From Frankia sp. AgB32 (GTDB taxonomy: Bacteria; Actinomycetota; Actinomycetes; Frankiales; Frankiaceae), in the NCBI RefSeq assembly GCF_023243045.1, contig NZ_JALKFX010000022.1, positions 1-36,526 of the forward strand: a DNA stretch of 36,526 nucleotides, given 5' to 3'. The notes beneath the pieces are model-generated. The model saw only the letters and a list, made by a program, of their open reading frames with translations. It had not been told where the DNA came from and did not search any database. Both the position numbers and the translations under genes were made by a program. Below, in pieces: positions 6,375-14,316 of this stretch (within the stretch, counting starts at the first letter, position 1; each line of letters opens with the position of its first letter).

Positions 6375-7639
6375 CCACCCGCCCGCCGGCCGATGGTGCG
6401 GCCATCCTCGACACGCTCCGGGCCGCGCTCGTGCGGTATGTCGTGCTGCCCTCGCCGCAGGCCACCGATGCCGTGGTGCTGTGGATCGCCGCCAGCCACG
6501 CCCAACCCGCGTGGGCGCACGCGCCGCGGCTGGTGATCCGCGCGCCGGAGAAGCGGTGCGGGAAATCCCGCCTGCTTGACGTCATCGAAGCCACCTGCCA
6601 TAACCCGCTCATCACCGTGAACGCCTCCACCGCCGCTATCTACCGGTCGATTGACGACGACCCGCCAACGCTGCTCGTCGACGAATCCGACACCATTTTC
6701 GGTGGGAAATCCGCGGACACCAACGAGGATCTGCGCGGCCTACTGAATGCCGGTCACCAGCGGAACCGGCCTGCGCTTCGGTGGGACAACGTCGGCCGTC
6801 AACTCGAACGCTGCCCCACCTTCGCCATGGCCGCACTCGCCGGAATCGGCGCCATGCCCGACACCATCGAAGACCGCGCCGTGGTCATCCGCATGCGCCG
6901 CCGCATGCCCGGAGAAACCGTCTCCCCCTACCGCCACCGCCGCGACCGGCCCACCCTGCGCACCATCGCCGAAGACCTTTCCGGCTGGCTCCGTCCCGAC
7001 CTCGCCGCCCTGGAACGCGCCGAACCCGCCATGCCGGTGGAGGACCGGGCCGCCGACACCTGGGAACCACTGTTCGCCGTCGCCGAGCACGCCGGTGGGC
7101 CCTGGCCGGACCGGGCCCGACGCGCTGTCGACGTGCTCACAGCCGAAGCTGACGAAGGGGAGGAATCCTCACAGCGGGTCCGGCTTCTGCTCGACTGCCG
7201 CCGCGCGTTCGGCGCCGAGAACGCGCTTCCCACCGCCCGGCTGCTGCAACTCCTCAACGGCGACCCCGAAGCACCGTGGGCTGAACACGGCCCGGCCGGA
7301 CTCACCGGCCGCCGCCTGGCCGTCATGCTCCGCGACTACGGCATCCGCTCCGCCAACATCCGCTTCCCGGATGGCGCCCAGGCCAAGGGCTACGACCGCG
7401 CCGCGTTCACCGATGCGTGGGCCCGCTACTGCCCGCCCGACGACCCCGAGGACCCGTCCGCGGGGGTCACGTCCCATCCGTCCCGACCGTCGCCGCCCAG
7501 CTCAGCGCGGGACGGATACCCGCCGTGGGACGGATCGATCCGTCCCGGCACACCGATCCGTCCCGGCCTGACCAGCCACAACGAGCGTGTGACGGATGGG
7601 ACGGATACCCCACCGGCACCCGCGATCGCCCCGGCATGA
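6371..7639 (+). CDS. DUF3631 ATPase/helicase-like replication protein (422 aa)
   Basis: The start overlaps the stop of the Prim-Pol gene (ATGA). A P-loop variant EKRCGKS is at residues 60-66 and a Walker B-like LLVDESD at 101-107; later comes TFAMAALAGIGAMPDTI and an Arg-rich RMRRRMPGE segment that leads into the DUF3631 region (about 190-370). DUF3631 proteins occur beside or fused to primases in plasmids, phages and integrative elements and are thought to act as helicase or helicase-loader ATPases. The last about 55 residues are low-complexity, and the DNA encoding them contains the symmetric GGGACGGAT array (7476-7606), so the tail may be shaped by DNA function rather than protein function. 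Confidence 0.85.
   Translation: MTTRPPADGAAILDTLRAALVRYVVLPSPQATDAVVLWIAASHAQPAWAHAPRLVIRAPEKRCGKSRLLDVIEATCHNPLITVNASTAAIYRSIDDDPPTLLVDESDTIFGGKSADTNEDLRGLLNAGHQRNRPALRWDNVGRQLERCPTFAMAALAGIGAMPDTIEDRAVVIRMRRRMPGETVSPYRHRRDRPTLRTIAEDLSGWLRPDLAALERAEPAMPVEDRAADTWEPLFAVAEHAGGPWPDRARRAVDVLTAEADEGEESSQRVRLLLDCRRAFGAENALPTARLLQLLNGDPEAPWAEHGPAGLTGRRLAVMLRDYGIRSANIRFPDGAQAKGYDRAAFTDAWARYCPPDDPEDPSAGVTSHPSRPSPPSSARDGYPPWDGSIRPGTPIRPGLTSHNERVTDGTDTPPAPAIAPA
7476..7606. repeat. Symmetric array of GGGACGGAT boxes (origin/iteron candidate)
   Basis: Nine-base box GGGACGGAT or its complement ATCCGTCCC occurs at 7476-7484 (inverted), 7509-7517, 7527-7535, 7538-7546 (inverted), 7556-7564 (inverted), 7598-7606, and imperfectly at 7589-7597. 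The middle pair makes the perfect palindrome GGGACGGATCGATCCGTCCC (7527-7546). Boxes lie at mirror-image distances from its centre (5.5, 23.5 and 56.5 bases on each side) and in mirror-image orientation, although the spacers differ. The array overlaps the 3' end of the DUF3631 gene. Confidence 0.75.
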
Positions 7640-7725
7640 CCCGCCGCCTGGCCCCCACCCGTGCCCCGCCCCGGCCGCGGACCGGCCCGCCCTCCACCGC
7701 CGATTCCCTGCCCCAGGAGCAGACC

Positions 7726-7908
7726 GTGCCCGCCGCCCCGACCCGGGTCCTCCTCACCGTCGAAGAAGCCGCCGAACAGCTCACGATCGGCCGCACCACC
7801 CTCTACGCCCTCATCCGCACCGGCGCGATCCCGTCCGTCCGGATCGGCAAGCTCCGCCGCCTGCGCCCCGCCGACCTCGCCGCCTACACCGCCCGACTCA
7901 GCGCCTGA
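7726..7908 (+). CDS. xis: Excisionase, MerR-type helix-turn-helix (60 aa)
   Basis: I chose the GTG at 7726 because CAGGAG precedes it by 6 bases and the resulting 60 residues match the usual excisionase length; an ATG at 7636, overlapping the stop of the DUF3631 gene, would add 30 Pro/Arg-rich residues. The core LLTVEEAAEQLTIGRTTLY followed by ALIRTGAIPSVRIGKLRRL is the standard excisionase/MerR winged-helix DNA-binding motif. Located one gene upstream of the integrase, it probably directs the integrase toward excision. Confidence 0.85.
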   Translation: MPAAPTRVLLTVEEAAEQLTIGRTTLYALIRTGAIPSVRIGKLRRLRPADLAAYTARLSA

Positions 7909-7913
7909 CCCGC

Positions 7914-7963
7914 CCCCGGGGCGCGGTGACCGTCTCGCCAACGCCACCCACCGCGCCCCGGGG
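7914..7963 (+). promoter_or_regulatory. Long conserved hairpin upstream of int (copy B)
   Basis: CCCCGGGGCGCGGTG (7914-7928) and CACCGCGCCCCGGGG (7949-7963) form a perfect 15-bp stem with a 20-base loop that begins ACCGTCTCGCCAA, nearly the same loop as copy A (1806-1851). One stem pair differs between copies in both partners: C1817-G1840 in A is T7927-A7950 in B. It lies in the 82-base gap between xis and int, upstream of the int ribosome binding site (AGAGGAG). Confidence 0.7.
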
Positions 7964-7990
7964 CCACACCCCCCAGAGGAGTCACCGACC

Positions 7991-9241
7991 ATGCCCCGCA
8001 AGCGCAAGGAAGGCACCCGAGCACCCAACGGCGCGTCCAGCATCTACCGCGGCGCCGACGGATCCTGGCACGGTCGGGTAACCGTGGGCGCGCGCGACGA
8101 CGGGAAGCCGGACCGCCGGCATGTGCGCGGCAAGTCCGAGACGGAGGTCACCCGCAAGGTTCGCAAGCTCGAACAGGACCGGGATGCGGGCACCGTCCGC
8201 AAGCCCGGTCGGCCGTGGACGGTGGAGCGGTGGCTGACGCATTGGGCGGAGAACATCGCCGCGCCGTCGGTCAGTGAGAACACCATTGCCGGCTATCGGG
8301 TCGCGGTACGCGTTCACCTGATTCCGGGCCTGGGCGCACACCGGCTGGACCGGCTGGAACCGGAGCACGTCGAGAAGCTCATGCAGAAAATGCAGCGGGC
8401 GGGTAGTTCTCCGGCCACCGCCCACCAGGCATACCGGACGCTCAAAACGGCGCTGAATGAGGCGGTGCGCCGCAAGCACATCACGGAGAATCCAACACTG
8501 ATCGCCAAACCGCCCAAGCTGGTGGAAGAGGAGGTGGAGCCCTACACGGTGCAGGAGGTGCAGCGCCTTCTGGTCGCGGCCGCGCGGCGGCGGAACAGCG
8601 CGCGGTGGGCGCTCGCGCTGGCGCTGGGGCTGCGTCAAAGCGAAGTGCTCGGGTTGAAATGGGCCGACGTCGACCTGGACCAGGGGGTGCTGCGGATCCG
8701 CCGGGGCCGACTGCGGCCGAAGTACGCCCACGGCTGCCGGGTGCCCTGCGGTCGCAAGGCCGGTTACTGCCGCGACCGGGTGGCGGTGCATCCGGACACC
8801 CGGGACACCAAGTCCCGGGCGGGACGCCGGCCGATCGGCCTGCCCGACGAGCTGGTGGCGATCCTGCGGCGGCACCGCGACGTCCAGGCCGCGGAACGGG
8901 TGCTGGCCGCGTCGCTGTGGCAGGAGGCGGGGTGGGTGTTCACCAACGAGATCGGCCGGCCGCTCAACCCGAACACCGATTACCACCAGTGGAAGGCGCT
9001 CGTACAGGCTGCCGGGGTCCGCGACGCCCGGTTGCACGATGCCCGGCACACCGCGGCCACGGCCCTGTTGCTGCTGGGGGTGCCGGACCGGATCGTCATG
9101 GGGATCATGGGGTGGTCCTCGGACATGCGCCGCCGCTACCAGCACGTGACCGACCCGATGTTGCGGGACACCGCGGACAAGATCGGTCGGCTGCTGTGGG
9201 AGGTACCAACCGCGGCAGAGCGCCCCGCCGGGGCCGAATGA
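7991..9241 (+). CDS. int: Tyrosine site-specific integrase (416 aa)
   Basis: The ATG follows AGAGGAG by 8 bases. An N-terminal arm-binding region (about 1-60) with GSWHGRVTVG precedes a SAM-like core-binding domain (about 70-170) and the catalytic domain. Catalytic residues are visible: R215 in ALGLRQSE, H349 and R352 in HDARHT, W375 in GWSS and nucleophile Y383 in RRRYQHVTD. A Cys-containing insertion (about residues 245-270) between the first Arg and the HxxR box is common in actinobacterial integrases. The gene reads toward the tRNA-Ser 3' end, 89 bases away, the typical arrangement for tRNA-targeted elements. Together with the excisionase it would integrate and excise this element. Confidence 0.95.
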   Translation: MPRKRKEGTRAPNGASSIYRGADGSWHGRVTVGARDDGKPDRRHVRGKSETEVTRKVRKLEQDRDAGTVRKPGRPWTVERWLTHWAENIAAPSVSENTIAGYRVAVRVHLIPGLGAHRLDRLEPEHVEKLMQKMQRAGSSPATAHQAYRTLKTALNEAVRRKHITENPTLIAKPPKLVEEEVEPYTVQEVQRLLVAAARRRNSARWALALALGLRQSEVLGLKWADVDLDQGVLRIRRGRLRPKYAHGCRVPCGRKAGYCRDRVAVHPDTRDTKSRAGRRPIGLPDELVAILRRHRDVQAAERVLAASLWQEAGWVFTNEIGRPLNPNTDYHQWKALVQAAGVRDARLHDARHTAATALLLLGVPDRIVMGIMGWSSDMRRRYQHVTDPMLRDTADKIGRLLWEVPTAAERPAGAE

Positions 9242-9329
9242 GACCGAAACTGAGACCGCAGGATCTCGCACCGGATCGTGTGGTCCGCCCGGCGGAGGCA
9301 GAAGCCCTGGCAGGCCAGGGTGATCGTTG

Positions 9330-9414
9330 CGGAGGATAAGAGATTCGAACTCTTGAGGGGTTGCCCCCAACACGCTTTCCAAGCGTGCGCCCTAGGCCAC
9401 TAGGCGAATCCTCC
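9330..9414 (-). tRNA. tRNA-Ser (anticodon GGA)
   Basis: On the minus strand the acceptor stem GGAGGAT pairs with ATCCTCC, the anticodon arm is CACGC-TTGGAAA-GCGTG with anticodon GGA, a long variable arm (GGGG-GCAA-CCCC) is present as expected for serine tRNA, and the T arm is AAGAG-TTCGAAT-CTCTT. The discriminator base is G; CCA is not encoded. It reads UCC and UCU serine codons. Its 3' end faces the integrase gene. Confidence 0.95.
9331..9360. other. Probable att core at the 3' end of tRNA-Ser
   Basis: The integrase ends 89 bases from the tRNA 3' end, and tRNA-targeting elements of this kind keep an identical copy of the tRNA 3' segment at each end. The core should therefore lie within the T arm and acceptor stem. 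The matching second copy is not in the window, so the exact limits cannot be given. Confidence 0.5.
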
Positions 9415-9499
9415 GTCGTGGAGCCTATCTGATCCACTTGGGTGCGTGGTCCGCGGGTGGGGTGGGGGACCTCGCCGTTCGTGATCCGTCAGGGACCGC

Positions 9500-9505
9500 T
9501 AGACT
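9500..9505 (+). promoter_or_regulatory. Possible -10 box of the SRP RNA gene
   Basis: TAGACT lies 6-8 bases before the likely 5' end of the SRP RNA. A clear -35 box is not visible. Confidence 0.35.
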
Positions 9506-9507
9506 GC

Positions 9508-9603
9508 GGGCAGACCCCTCGTGCGGCGCTACCCTCGTGAACTCCCCCAGGGCCGGAAGGCAGCAAGGGTAAGCGGGCTCTGGCGGGTGTGCGGGGGGTC
9601 CCT
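9508..9603 (+). ncRNA. ffs: Signal recognition particle RNA, small bacterial type
   Basis: The diagnostic apical part is present: GGCCGGAAGGCAGCAAGG then GTAAGC (about 9551-9575), with the GGAA tetraloop and internal-loop bases that bind Ffh. The ends pair (GACCCC at about 9513-9518 with GGGGTC near 9595-9600). Its place directly upstream of dnaX is the usual actinobacterial order. The RNA forms SRP with Ffh and targets membrane proteins. End positions are approximate. Confidence 0.88.
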
Positions 9604-9645
9604 TCGTTTCGCCGATCTTCTCGTCGAGCATGCGGAGCAGGACAC

Positions 9646-12318
9646 GTGAGCGCAGCGCTGTACAACCGGTACCGTCCCGCGACGTTCGCCCAGGTCGTCG
9701 GGCAGGAGCACGTGACCGACGCGCTGCGCAAGGCCCTGAGCACCGGCCGGCTGCACCACGCCTACCTGTTCAGCGGGCCGCGCGGCTGCGGGAAGACGTC
9801 CTCGGCGCGCATCCTGGCCGCCTCGCTGAACTGCGTGAATGGGCCGACGCCGGAGCCGTGCGGCGTCTGCGACGAGTGCGTCGGCATCCGGACCGGGTCC
9901 TCGATGGACGTCACCGAGATCGACGCGGCCTCCCACGGGCTCGTCGACGATGCTCGTGACCTGCGTGAACGGGCCTTCTTCGCACCAGCTTCGGCACGGT
10001 TCAAGGTGTTCGTGGTCGACGAGGCGCACATGGTCACGGCGGCGGCGTTCAACGCGCTGCTGAAGGTCGTCGAGGAGCCGCCGCCGTACCTGAAGTTCGT
10101 CTTCGCCACCACCGAGCCGGACAAGGTCATCGCGACGATCCGGTCCCGCACCCACCATTACTCCTTCCGGCTGGTCCCGCCGGCGGTGCTGCGGGACCAC
10201 CTGGCGTCGGTGTGCGTGCAGGAGGGCGTGCATGTCGAGTCGACGGTGCTGCCGCTGGTGGTGCGGGCCGGGGCCGGCTCCGTGCGGGACTCGCTGTCCG
10301 TGCTCGACCAGCTGATCGCCGGCGCCGATGATGACGGGCTGAGCTACGAGCGGGCGGTGGCGCTGCTCGGCATGACCGACGGCGTGCTGCTCGACGAGAC
10401 GGTCGACGCCCTCACCCGGCACGACGGCGCGGCGCTGTTCACCGTCGTCGACAAGGTGGTTTCCGCCGGGCACGACCCGCGGCGCTTCGCGACCGACCTG
10501 CTCGACCGGTTCCGCGACCTCATCGTGCTCGCGGCCGTCCCGGACGCCGCCGACCGTGGCCTGCTGGAGTCCTTCTCCCCCGACCAGATCGACCGGATGC
10601 GCGCGCAGTCCGCGTCCGTCGGCCCGGCGGAGCTGTCCCGCACAGCGGACCTGCTCCACGACGGCCTGGTCGAGATGCGCGGCACGACGAGCCCCCGGCT
10701 GATGCTCGAGCTCATCCTCGCCCGGGCCCTGCTGCCCGGCGCCTCCGCCGACCCGGCGGCCCTGCTGACCCGGCTGGAGCGGCTGGAACGCCGCGCCGTG
10801 CTCGACGGCCCGGAGCCGGCTGCCGGGCACGCGGTCGCCGCGCACGCGGCCGCTGGGCACCAACCCGCCGCCGTCCGCCACGCCCCGACTGCGGCCACGG
10901 AAGGTCACCGGCCTGCGCCGGCGGCGACGCCGGCCGGCCCCGGCAGCCCGGCCCCGGCTCCCGGCCACACCCCGTCGACCGGTCGGGGCGCCCCCGCGCA
11001 TGCCCAGGCCGCGGGTCCCGGCCCGGTAACGCCTGGACCCGCGGCCGGCGGTCCCCCCGGCTGGGCGCCGGCCTCCACCGGCCCGCGGGGCGCTGGCGAG
11101 CCGTCGTTCGGCGGCCAGCCGGCAGGTGGCGGGCGGATCGACGCGGCCGGTCTACGGCTGCTGTGGGACGAGGTGCTCGCGCTCGCCGCCCGCCGCAGCC
11201 GCAAGACCCACGCCATCCTCAAGGACCACGCCGCCGTCGCCGACGTGCGCGGCGACGAGGTGATCCTCGCCTTCGCCAGCGTGCCGATGGGCCGGATGTT
11301 CGGCCAGGGCAACAACGGCGAGGTGTTCTGCGCCGCCCTGACCGAGCGGTTGGGTGGCAGCTGGCGGGTCAGCGTCGCGCCGGCTGGCGGTTCGCCCGGC
11401 ACCGGCCGCGGCGGCGGCCGGCCCGCCGGCGGACCGACGGCGCCGGGCGGCGGGCAGTCGTCCGGCGGCGGCTTCGGCGGCCCCGGCGGCGGCCCGGGTT
11501 GGGGCGGCCAGGACCAGCATTTCGCCGCCGGAGCCGGACAGGGCGCGGCGGGCATGGCGCCGACGGGCGCCGGCCAGGGCAGCGCGGGGCCGGGAGCCAC
11601 GGCAGGGCCCGGGCCGTCCGCGCAGGCGACGGCCGGCGGATATCCCGGCTCCTCCGCGGCGGCGACCGACAGCCGCGCAGGCTTCGGCGGTGCCCCGGAG
11701 TCCTCCCGGCCGGCGGAGCCCACCGCCTGGTCAGGCGGCGATGACGGCGGCGGCGGCCGACCCGCGCCGGGCCACCACCCGTACCCGCCCGCAGCCGGTG
11801 GAACCCGGCCGGCCACCGCCTACCCGGACACCGCCTACCCGGACACCGGACGGCCGGCGAGCGCGGTCCAGGGCGGCGGCTCGGGCGGCACGATGGTCGC
11901 GGCCGAAGCGGCGATCCGATCACCCGCGGTGCCCGGCCGGGCGGCCATACCCGGCCAGGTGGACGGCTATGGCCATCCGGATGACGCTCGCCGGTCGGAG
12001 GACCAGGCGCATCGGCCTGGTCCGACGTCCGGTGTCGGCGCCTGGAGCGACGCCGGCCGCGACGGGGCAGGCCTGGCCCAGCAGGCCGGTCCGCAGCTGG
12101 CGAACGGTCACGGCGCCGGCTGGGAGGTCGCGGGGCAGCGGGCGCAGCAGCAACGGGACGCGGGGCAGGTCGTCGCGCCGTCGAGCGACGAGCCGTCCCT
12201 CGACGACGAGGACGCGCCCCAGCAGGCGGGCGGCGCCCGCGGCGGCGAGGAGGCGGCGATGTCCCTGCTCCGCACGGGCCTCGGCGCAACGGTCATCGAG
12301 CAGATCCCGACCACGTGA
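9646..12318 (+). CDS. dnaX: DNA polymerase III subunit gamma/tau (890 aa)
   Basis: The GTG start was chosen because the family consensus ALYNRYRPATFAQVVGQEHV begins 4 residues later and a GGAGCAG site precedes it; a longer frame upstream would overlap the SRP RNA. The P-loop GPRGCGKT is at residues 44-51, the zinc ligands Cys63, Cys72, Cys75 and Cys78 follow, then VVDEAHM (Walker B) and IRSRTHHYSF with the SRx arginine-finger motif. AAA+ and collar domains occupy about residues 1-375. A very long Pro/Gly/Ala-rich region (about 400-500 and 580-860) contains one folded-looking segment at about 500-590, likely the part that contacts the polymerase. As clamp loader tau it joins the two polymerases at the fork. 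The protein is longer than most DnaX because of these linkers. Confidence 0.96.
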   Translation: MSAALYNRYRPATFAQVVGQEHVTDALRKALSTGRLHHAYLFSGPRGCGKTSSARILAASLNCVNGPTPEPCGVCDECVGIRTGSSMDVTEIDAASHGLVDDARDLRERAFFAPASARFKVFVVDEAHMVTAAAFNALLKVVEEPPPYLKFVFATTEPDKVIATIRSRTHHYSFRLVPPAVLRDHLASVCVQEGVHVESTVLPLVVRAGAGSVRDSLSVLDQLIAGADDDGLSYERAVALLGMTDGVLLDETVDALTRHDGAALFTVVDKVVSAGHDPRRFATDLLDRFRDLIVLAAVPDAADRGLLESFSPDQIDRMRAQSASVGPAELSRTADLLHDGLVEMRGTTSPRLMLELILARALLPGASADPAALLTRLERLERRAVLDGPEPAAGHAVAAHAAAGHQPAAVRHAPTAATEGHRPAPAATPAGPGSPAPAPGHTPSTGRGAPAHAQAAGPGPVTPGPAAGGPPGWAPASTGPRGAGEPSFGGQPAGGGRIDAAGLRLLWDEVLALAARRSRKTHAILKDHAAVADVRGDEVILAFASVPMGRMFGQGNNGEVFCAALTERLGGSWRVSVAPAGGSPGTGRGGGRPAGGPTAPGGGQSSGGGFGGPGGGPGWGGQDQHFAAGAGQGAAGMAPTGAGQGSAGPGATAGPGPSAQATAGGYPGSSAAATDSRAGFGGAPESSRPAEPTAWSGGDDGGGGRPAPGHHPYPPAAGGTRPATAYPDTAYPDTGRPASAVQGGGSGGTMVAAEAAIRSPAVPGRAAIPGQVDGYGHPDDARRSEDQAHRPGPTSGVGAWSDAGRDGAGLAQQAGPQLANGHGAGWEVAGQRAQQQRDAGQVVAPSSDEPSLDDEDAPQQAGGARGGEEAAMSLLRTGLGATVIEQIPTT

Positions 12319-12339
12319 TGGGAACGTAGGCTCATCGAC

Positions 12340-12840
12340 ATGTCGAACCCGCAGATCCCTGCCGGTAGTGGCGCCCCCGCCGGGGGTGCGGCCCCCCTCG
12401 GGCAGATCCTTCAGCAGGCGCAGAAGATGCAGGCCGCCCTGATGGCGGCCCAGGAGGAACTGGCCGGCGCCCGGGTGGACGGCACGGCCGGCGGCGGCCT
12501 CGTACAGGCCACGGTCAACGGCGGCGGTGAGCTCGTCGACCTGACGATCAGCCGGGAGGCCGTCGATCCCGAGGACACCGAGACGCTCGCCGATCTGATC
12601 CTCGCCGCCGTGCGGGACGCGACGACCAACGCGCACCGGCTCGCCGAGCAGCGGATGGGTTCGATCACGGGCGGCGGCTTCCCGGGCGGGCCGGGCTTCG
12701 GCGGCCCCGGCGGCTCTGGTCCGGTGGGACCGGCCGGTCCGCTCGGCGGTCTGGGTGACCTCGGTGCGCTCGGCGATCTCGGTGGGCTTCTCGGCGGCGG
12801 CGGTGCGCGCCCGGCATCCGGCGGCCCCGCGCCGCGCTGA
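12340..12840 (+). CDS. ybaB: Nucleoid-associated protein YbaB/EbfC family (166 aa)
   Basis: Starts 21 bases after the dnaX stop. After a Gly/Ala-rich lead (1-20) comes [22 protein letters not shown], the long first helix of the family, then [22 protein letters not shown], the core beta strands, and helix [16 protein letters not shown]. The usual family length is about 100-110; here a Gly/Pro-rich C-terminal tail of about 50 residues is added, as in other Frankia-like proteins. EbfC-type dimers bind DNA and affect nucleoid structure. Order dnaX-ybaB-recR is conserved in many bacteria and supports the call. Confidence 0.93.
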   Translation: MSNPQIPAGSGAPAGGAAPLGQILQQAQKMQAALMAAQEELAGARVDGTAGGGLVQATVNGGGELVDLTISREAVDPEDTETLADLILAAVRDATTNAHRLAEQRMGSITGGGFPGGPGFGGPGGSGPVGPAGPLGGLGDLGALGDLGGLLGGGGARPASGGPAPR

Positions 12841-12872
12841 GGCAACACCGACTTGAGGCAGGGGAAGCACCG

Positions 12873-13472
12873 ATGTACGAGGGCATCGTCCAGGATCTGA
12901 TCGACGAGCTCGGACGGCTGCCCGGCATCGGGCCCAAGAGCGCGCAGCGGATCGCGTTCCACCTGCTCGCCGCCGACCCGGTGGACGTCCGCCGGCTGGC
13001 GGTCGCGTTGACCGAGGTGAAGGAGAAGGTCCGGTTCTGCCGGAGCTGCTTCAACGTCGCCCAGGCCGAACTGTGCCGGATCTGCGCCGATCCACGCCGT
13101 GACCAGACGCTGATCTGCGTGGTGGAGGAACCCAAGGACGTCGTCGCGATCGAGCGGACCCGGGAGTTCCGCGGCCTCTACCACGTGCTCGGCGGGGCGA
13201 TCAATCCGATCGGCGGCGTCGGACCCGACGATCTGCACATCCGTGAGCTGGTCGCCCGGCTCGCCGACGGCACGGTAAGCGAGCTGATCCTCGCCACCGA
13301 CCCGAACACCGAGGGCGAGGTGACCGCCTCCTACCTCGCCCGTCAGATCGGGCCGATGGGGCTGCGGGTCACCCGCCTGGCCAGCGGACTGCCGATGGGT
13401 GGTGACCTGGAATGGGCCGACGAGGTGACCCTCGGCCGCGCGTTCGAGGGTCGCCGGGTCGTCGGCGCCTGA
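12873..13472 (+). CDS. recR: Recombination mediator RecR (199 aa)
   Basis: Length is exactly typical. Residues 1-50 hold the helix-hairpin-helix ([17 protein letters not shown]), followed by a four-Cys zinc finger CRSC...CRIC (about 57-72) and a Toprim domain (about 80-175) with [12 protein letters not shown] and [13 protein letters not shown]. RecR with RecO loads RecA onto gapped DNA. It is 32 bases after ybaB and probably in one operon with dnaX and ybaB. Confidence 0.97.
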   Translation: MYEGIVQDLIDELGRLPGIGPKSAQRIAFHLLAADPVDVRRLAVALTEVKEKVRFCRSCFNVAQAELCRICADPRRDQTLICVVEEPKDVVAIERTREFRGLYHVLGGAINPIGGVGPDDLHIRELVARLADGTVSELILATDPNTEGEVTASYLARQIGPMGLRVTRLASGLPMGGDLEWADEVTLGRAFEGRRVVGA

Positions 13473-13475
13473 CCG

Positions 13476-13494
13476 GCGCGCGACGGCCGCGCGC
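13476..13494. terminator. Bidirectional hairpin between convergent genes
   Basis: GCGCGCG (13476-13482) and CGCGCGC (13488-13494) are perfectly complementary with a 5-base loop. The hairpin fills the 22-base gap between the stop of recR and the stop of the leftward gene, so it could end both transcripts. Confidence 0.5.
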
Positions 13495-14316
13495 TCAGAA
13501 ACCGAGGATCGGCGCGTACGTCGAACTGGGGATCGACGCGAGGGTCAGCAGGACCACGCTGACGTCCAGGTGATCCGCGTCCTCGCTGAACACCGCGTGC
13601 AGGCCGCGGGTCTGGTAGACGCCGACGCCGTCCTCCCGGATCACCCGCACGCCGAACACCTTCGTCGCCCGAATCCACCAGATCCGCCCGGCGGCGCGGA
13701 TCCGGATCTGGCGGGCGTCGCGGCGCAACCCGGTCGTGGCGCGGGCGAACCGGTCGACGGGCAGCCGTGGCTGATCCACATAGCCGACGATGTCGTGTTC
13801 CGGGCCGTGCACGATGATCCGGGCCGGACGGGCCGCGGGGCCGGGCTCGACCAGGTCGAGCTCCTCGGTGATCTTTCGATCCCGCGGGTACATCTCGGCG
13901 GCCCAGACGCCCTCGCCGTGCAGGATCCGCTTGCCACGGGGACCACCATGCGGATGACCGTGGGGCAGCAGCCCGCCGATGATCTGTCCGGCGCCGTCGA
14001 GCCGCCACGCGACGGACACCACGAGGCCCGGTGGGACCTCGTGGCCGCAGTCGCTGGCGGCGAGCAGTCGGCAGGCGCGCAGGGCACGGCTCCGTCGGTC
14101 CATGCGGGCCGCTAGCGGCGCAGGCCAGGGGCCATGGGGCGCGATCGGCGCTGCCGCCGGACCGCCTCTGGCCGGCCGTGGCCGCCGCCCGTTGGGTTCA
14201 TCTCCCGCCCGGAGCTCATCCAGCGCCCCCTCCCAGGCTCGATCACCCTCCGCAAGGATGCTCACTCTCCGAAACCACCTTCGGTCGAGGTCGACCATAT
14301 ATGCAGCAGTGTGCAA
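13495..14316 (-). CDS. Unrecognised protein (273 aa)
   Basis: The ORF is convergent with recR. The N-terminal about 70 residues are charged then Pro/Ala/Arg-rich and may be mis-started; the coding signal is clearer from about residue 85, with segments VPPGLVVSVAWRLDGAGQIIGG, RIIVHGPEHDIVGYVDQP and QIRIRAAGRIWWIRATKVFGVRVIRE that suggest an all-beta fold. His-rich GGLLPHGHPHGG lies near residue 115. No enzyme motif, signal peptide or membrane helix is seen. I do not recognise the family; the conserved-looking C-terminal half makes a real gene likely, but the start could be at an internal codon, for example the ATG 74 residues in. Confidence 0.6.
   Translation of the reverse strand: MHTAAYMVDLDRRWFRRVSILAEGDRAWEGALDELRAGDEPNGRRPRPARGGPAAAPIAPHGPWPAPLAARMDRRSRALRACRLLAASDCGHEVPPGLVVSVAWRLDGAGQIIGGLLPHGHPHGGPRGKRILHGEGVWAAEMYPRDRKITEELDLVEPGPAARPARIIVHGPEHDIVGYVDQPRLPVDRFARATTGLRRDARQIRIRAAGRIWWIRATKVFGVRVIREDGVGVYQTRGLHAVFSEDADHLDVSVVLLTLASIPSSTYAPILGF

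Noticed and set aside
9646-12318. Programmed frameshift to make the short gamma form of DnaX
   Set aside because: No A-rich slippery sequence as in E. coli is visible; this genome is too GC-rich to judge other signals.
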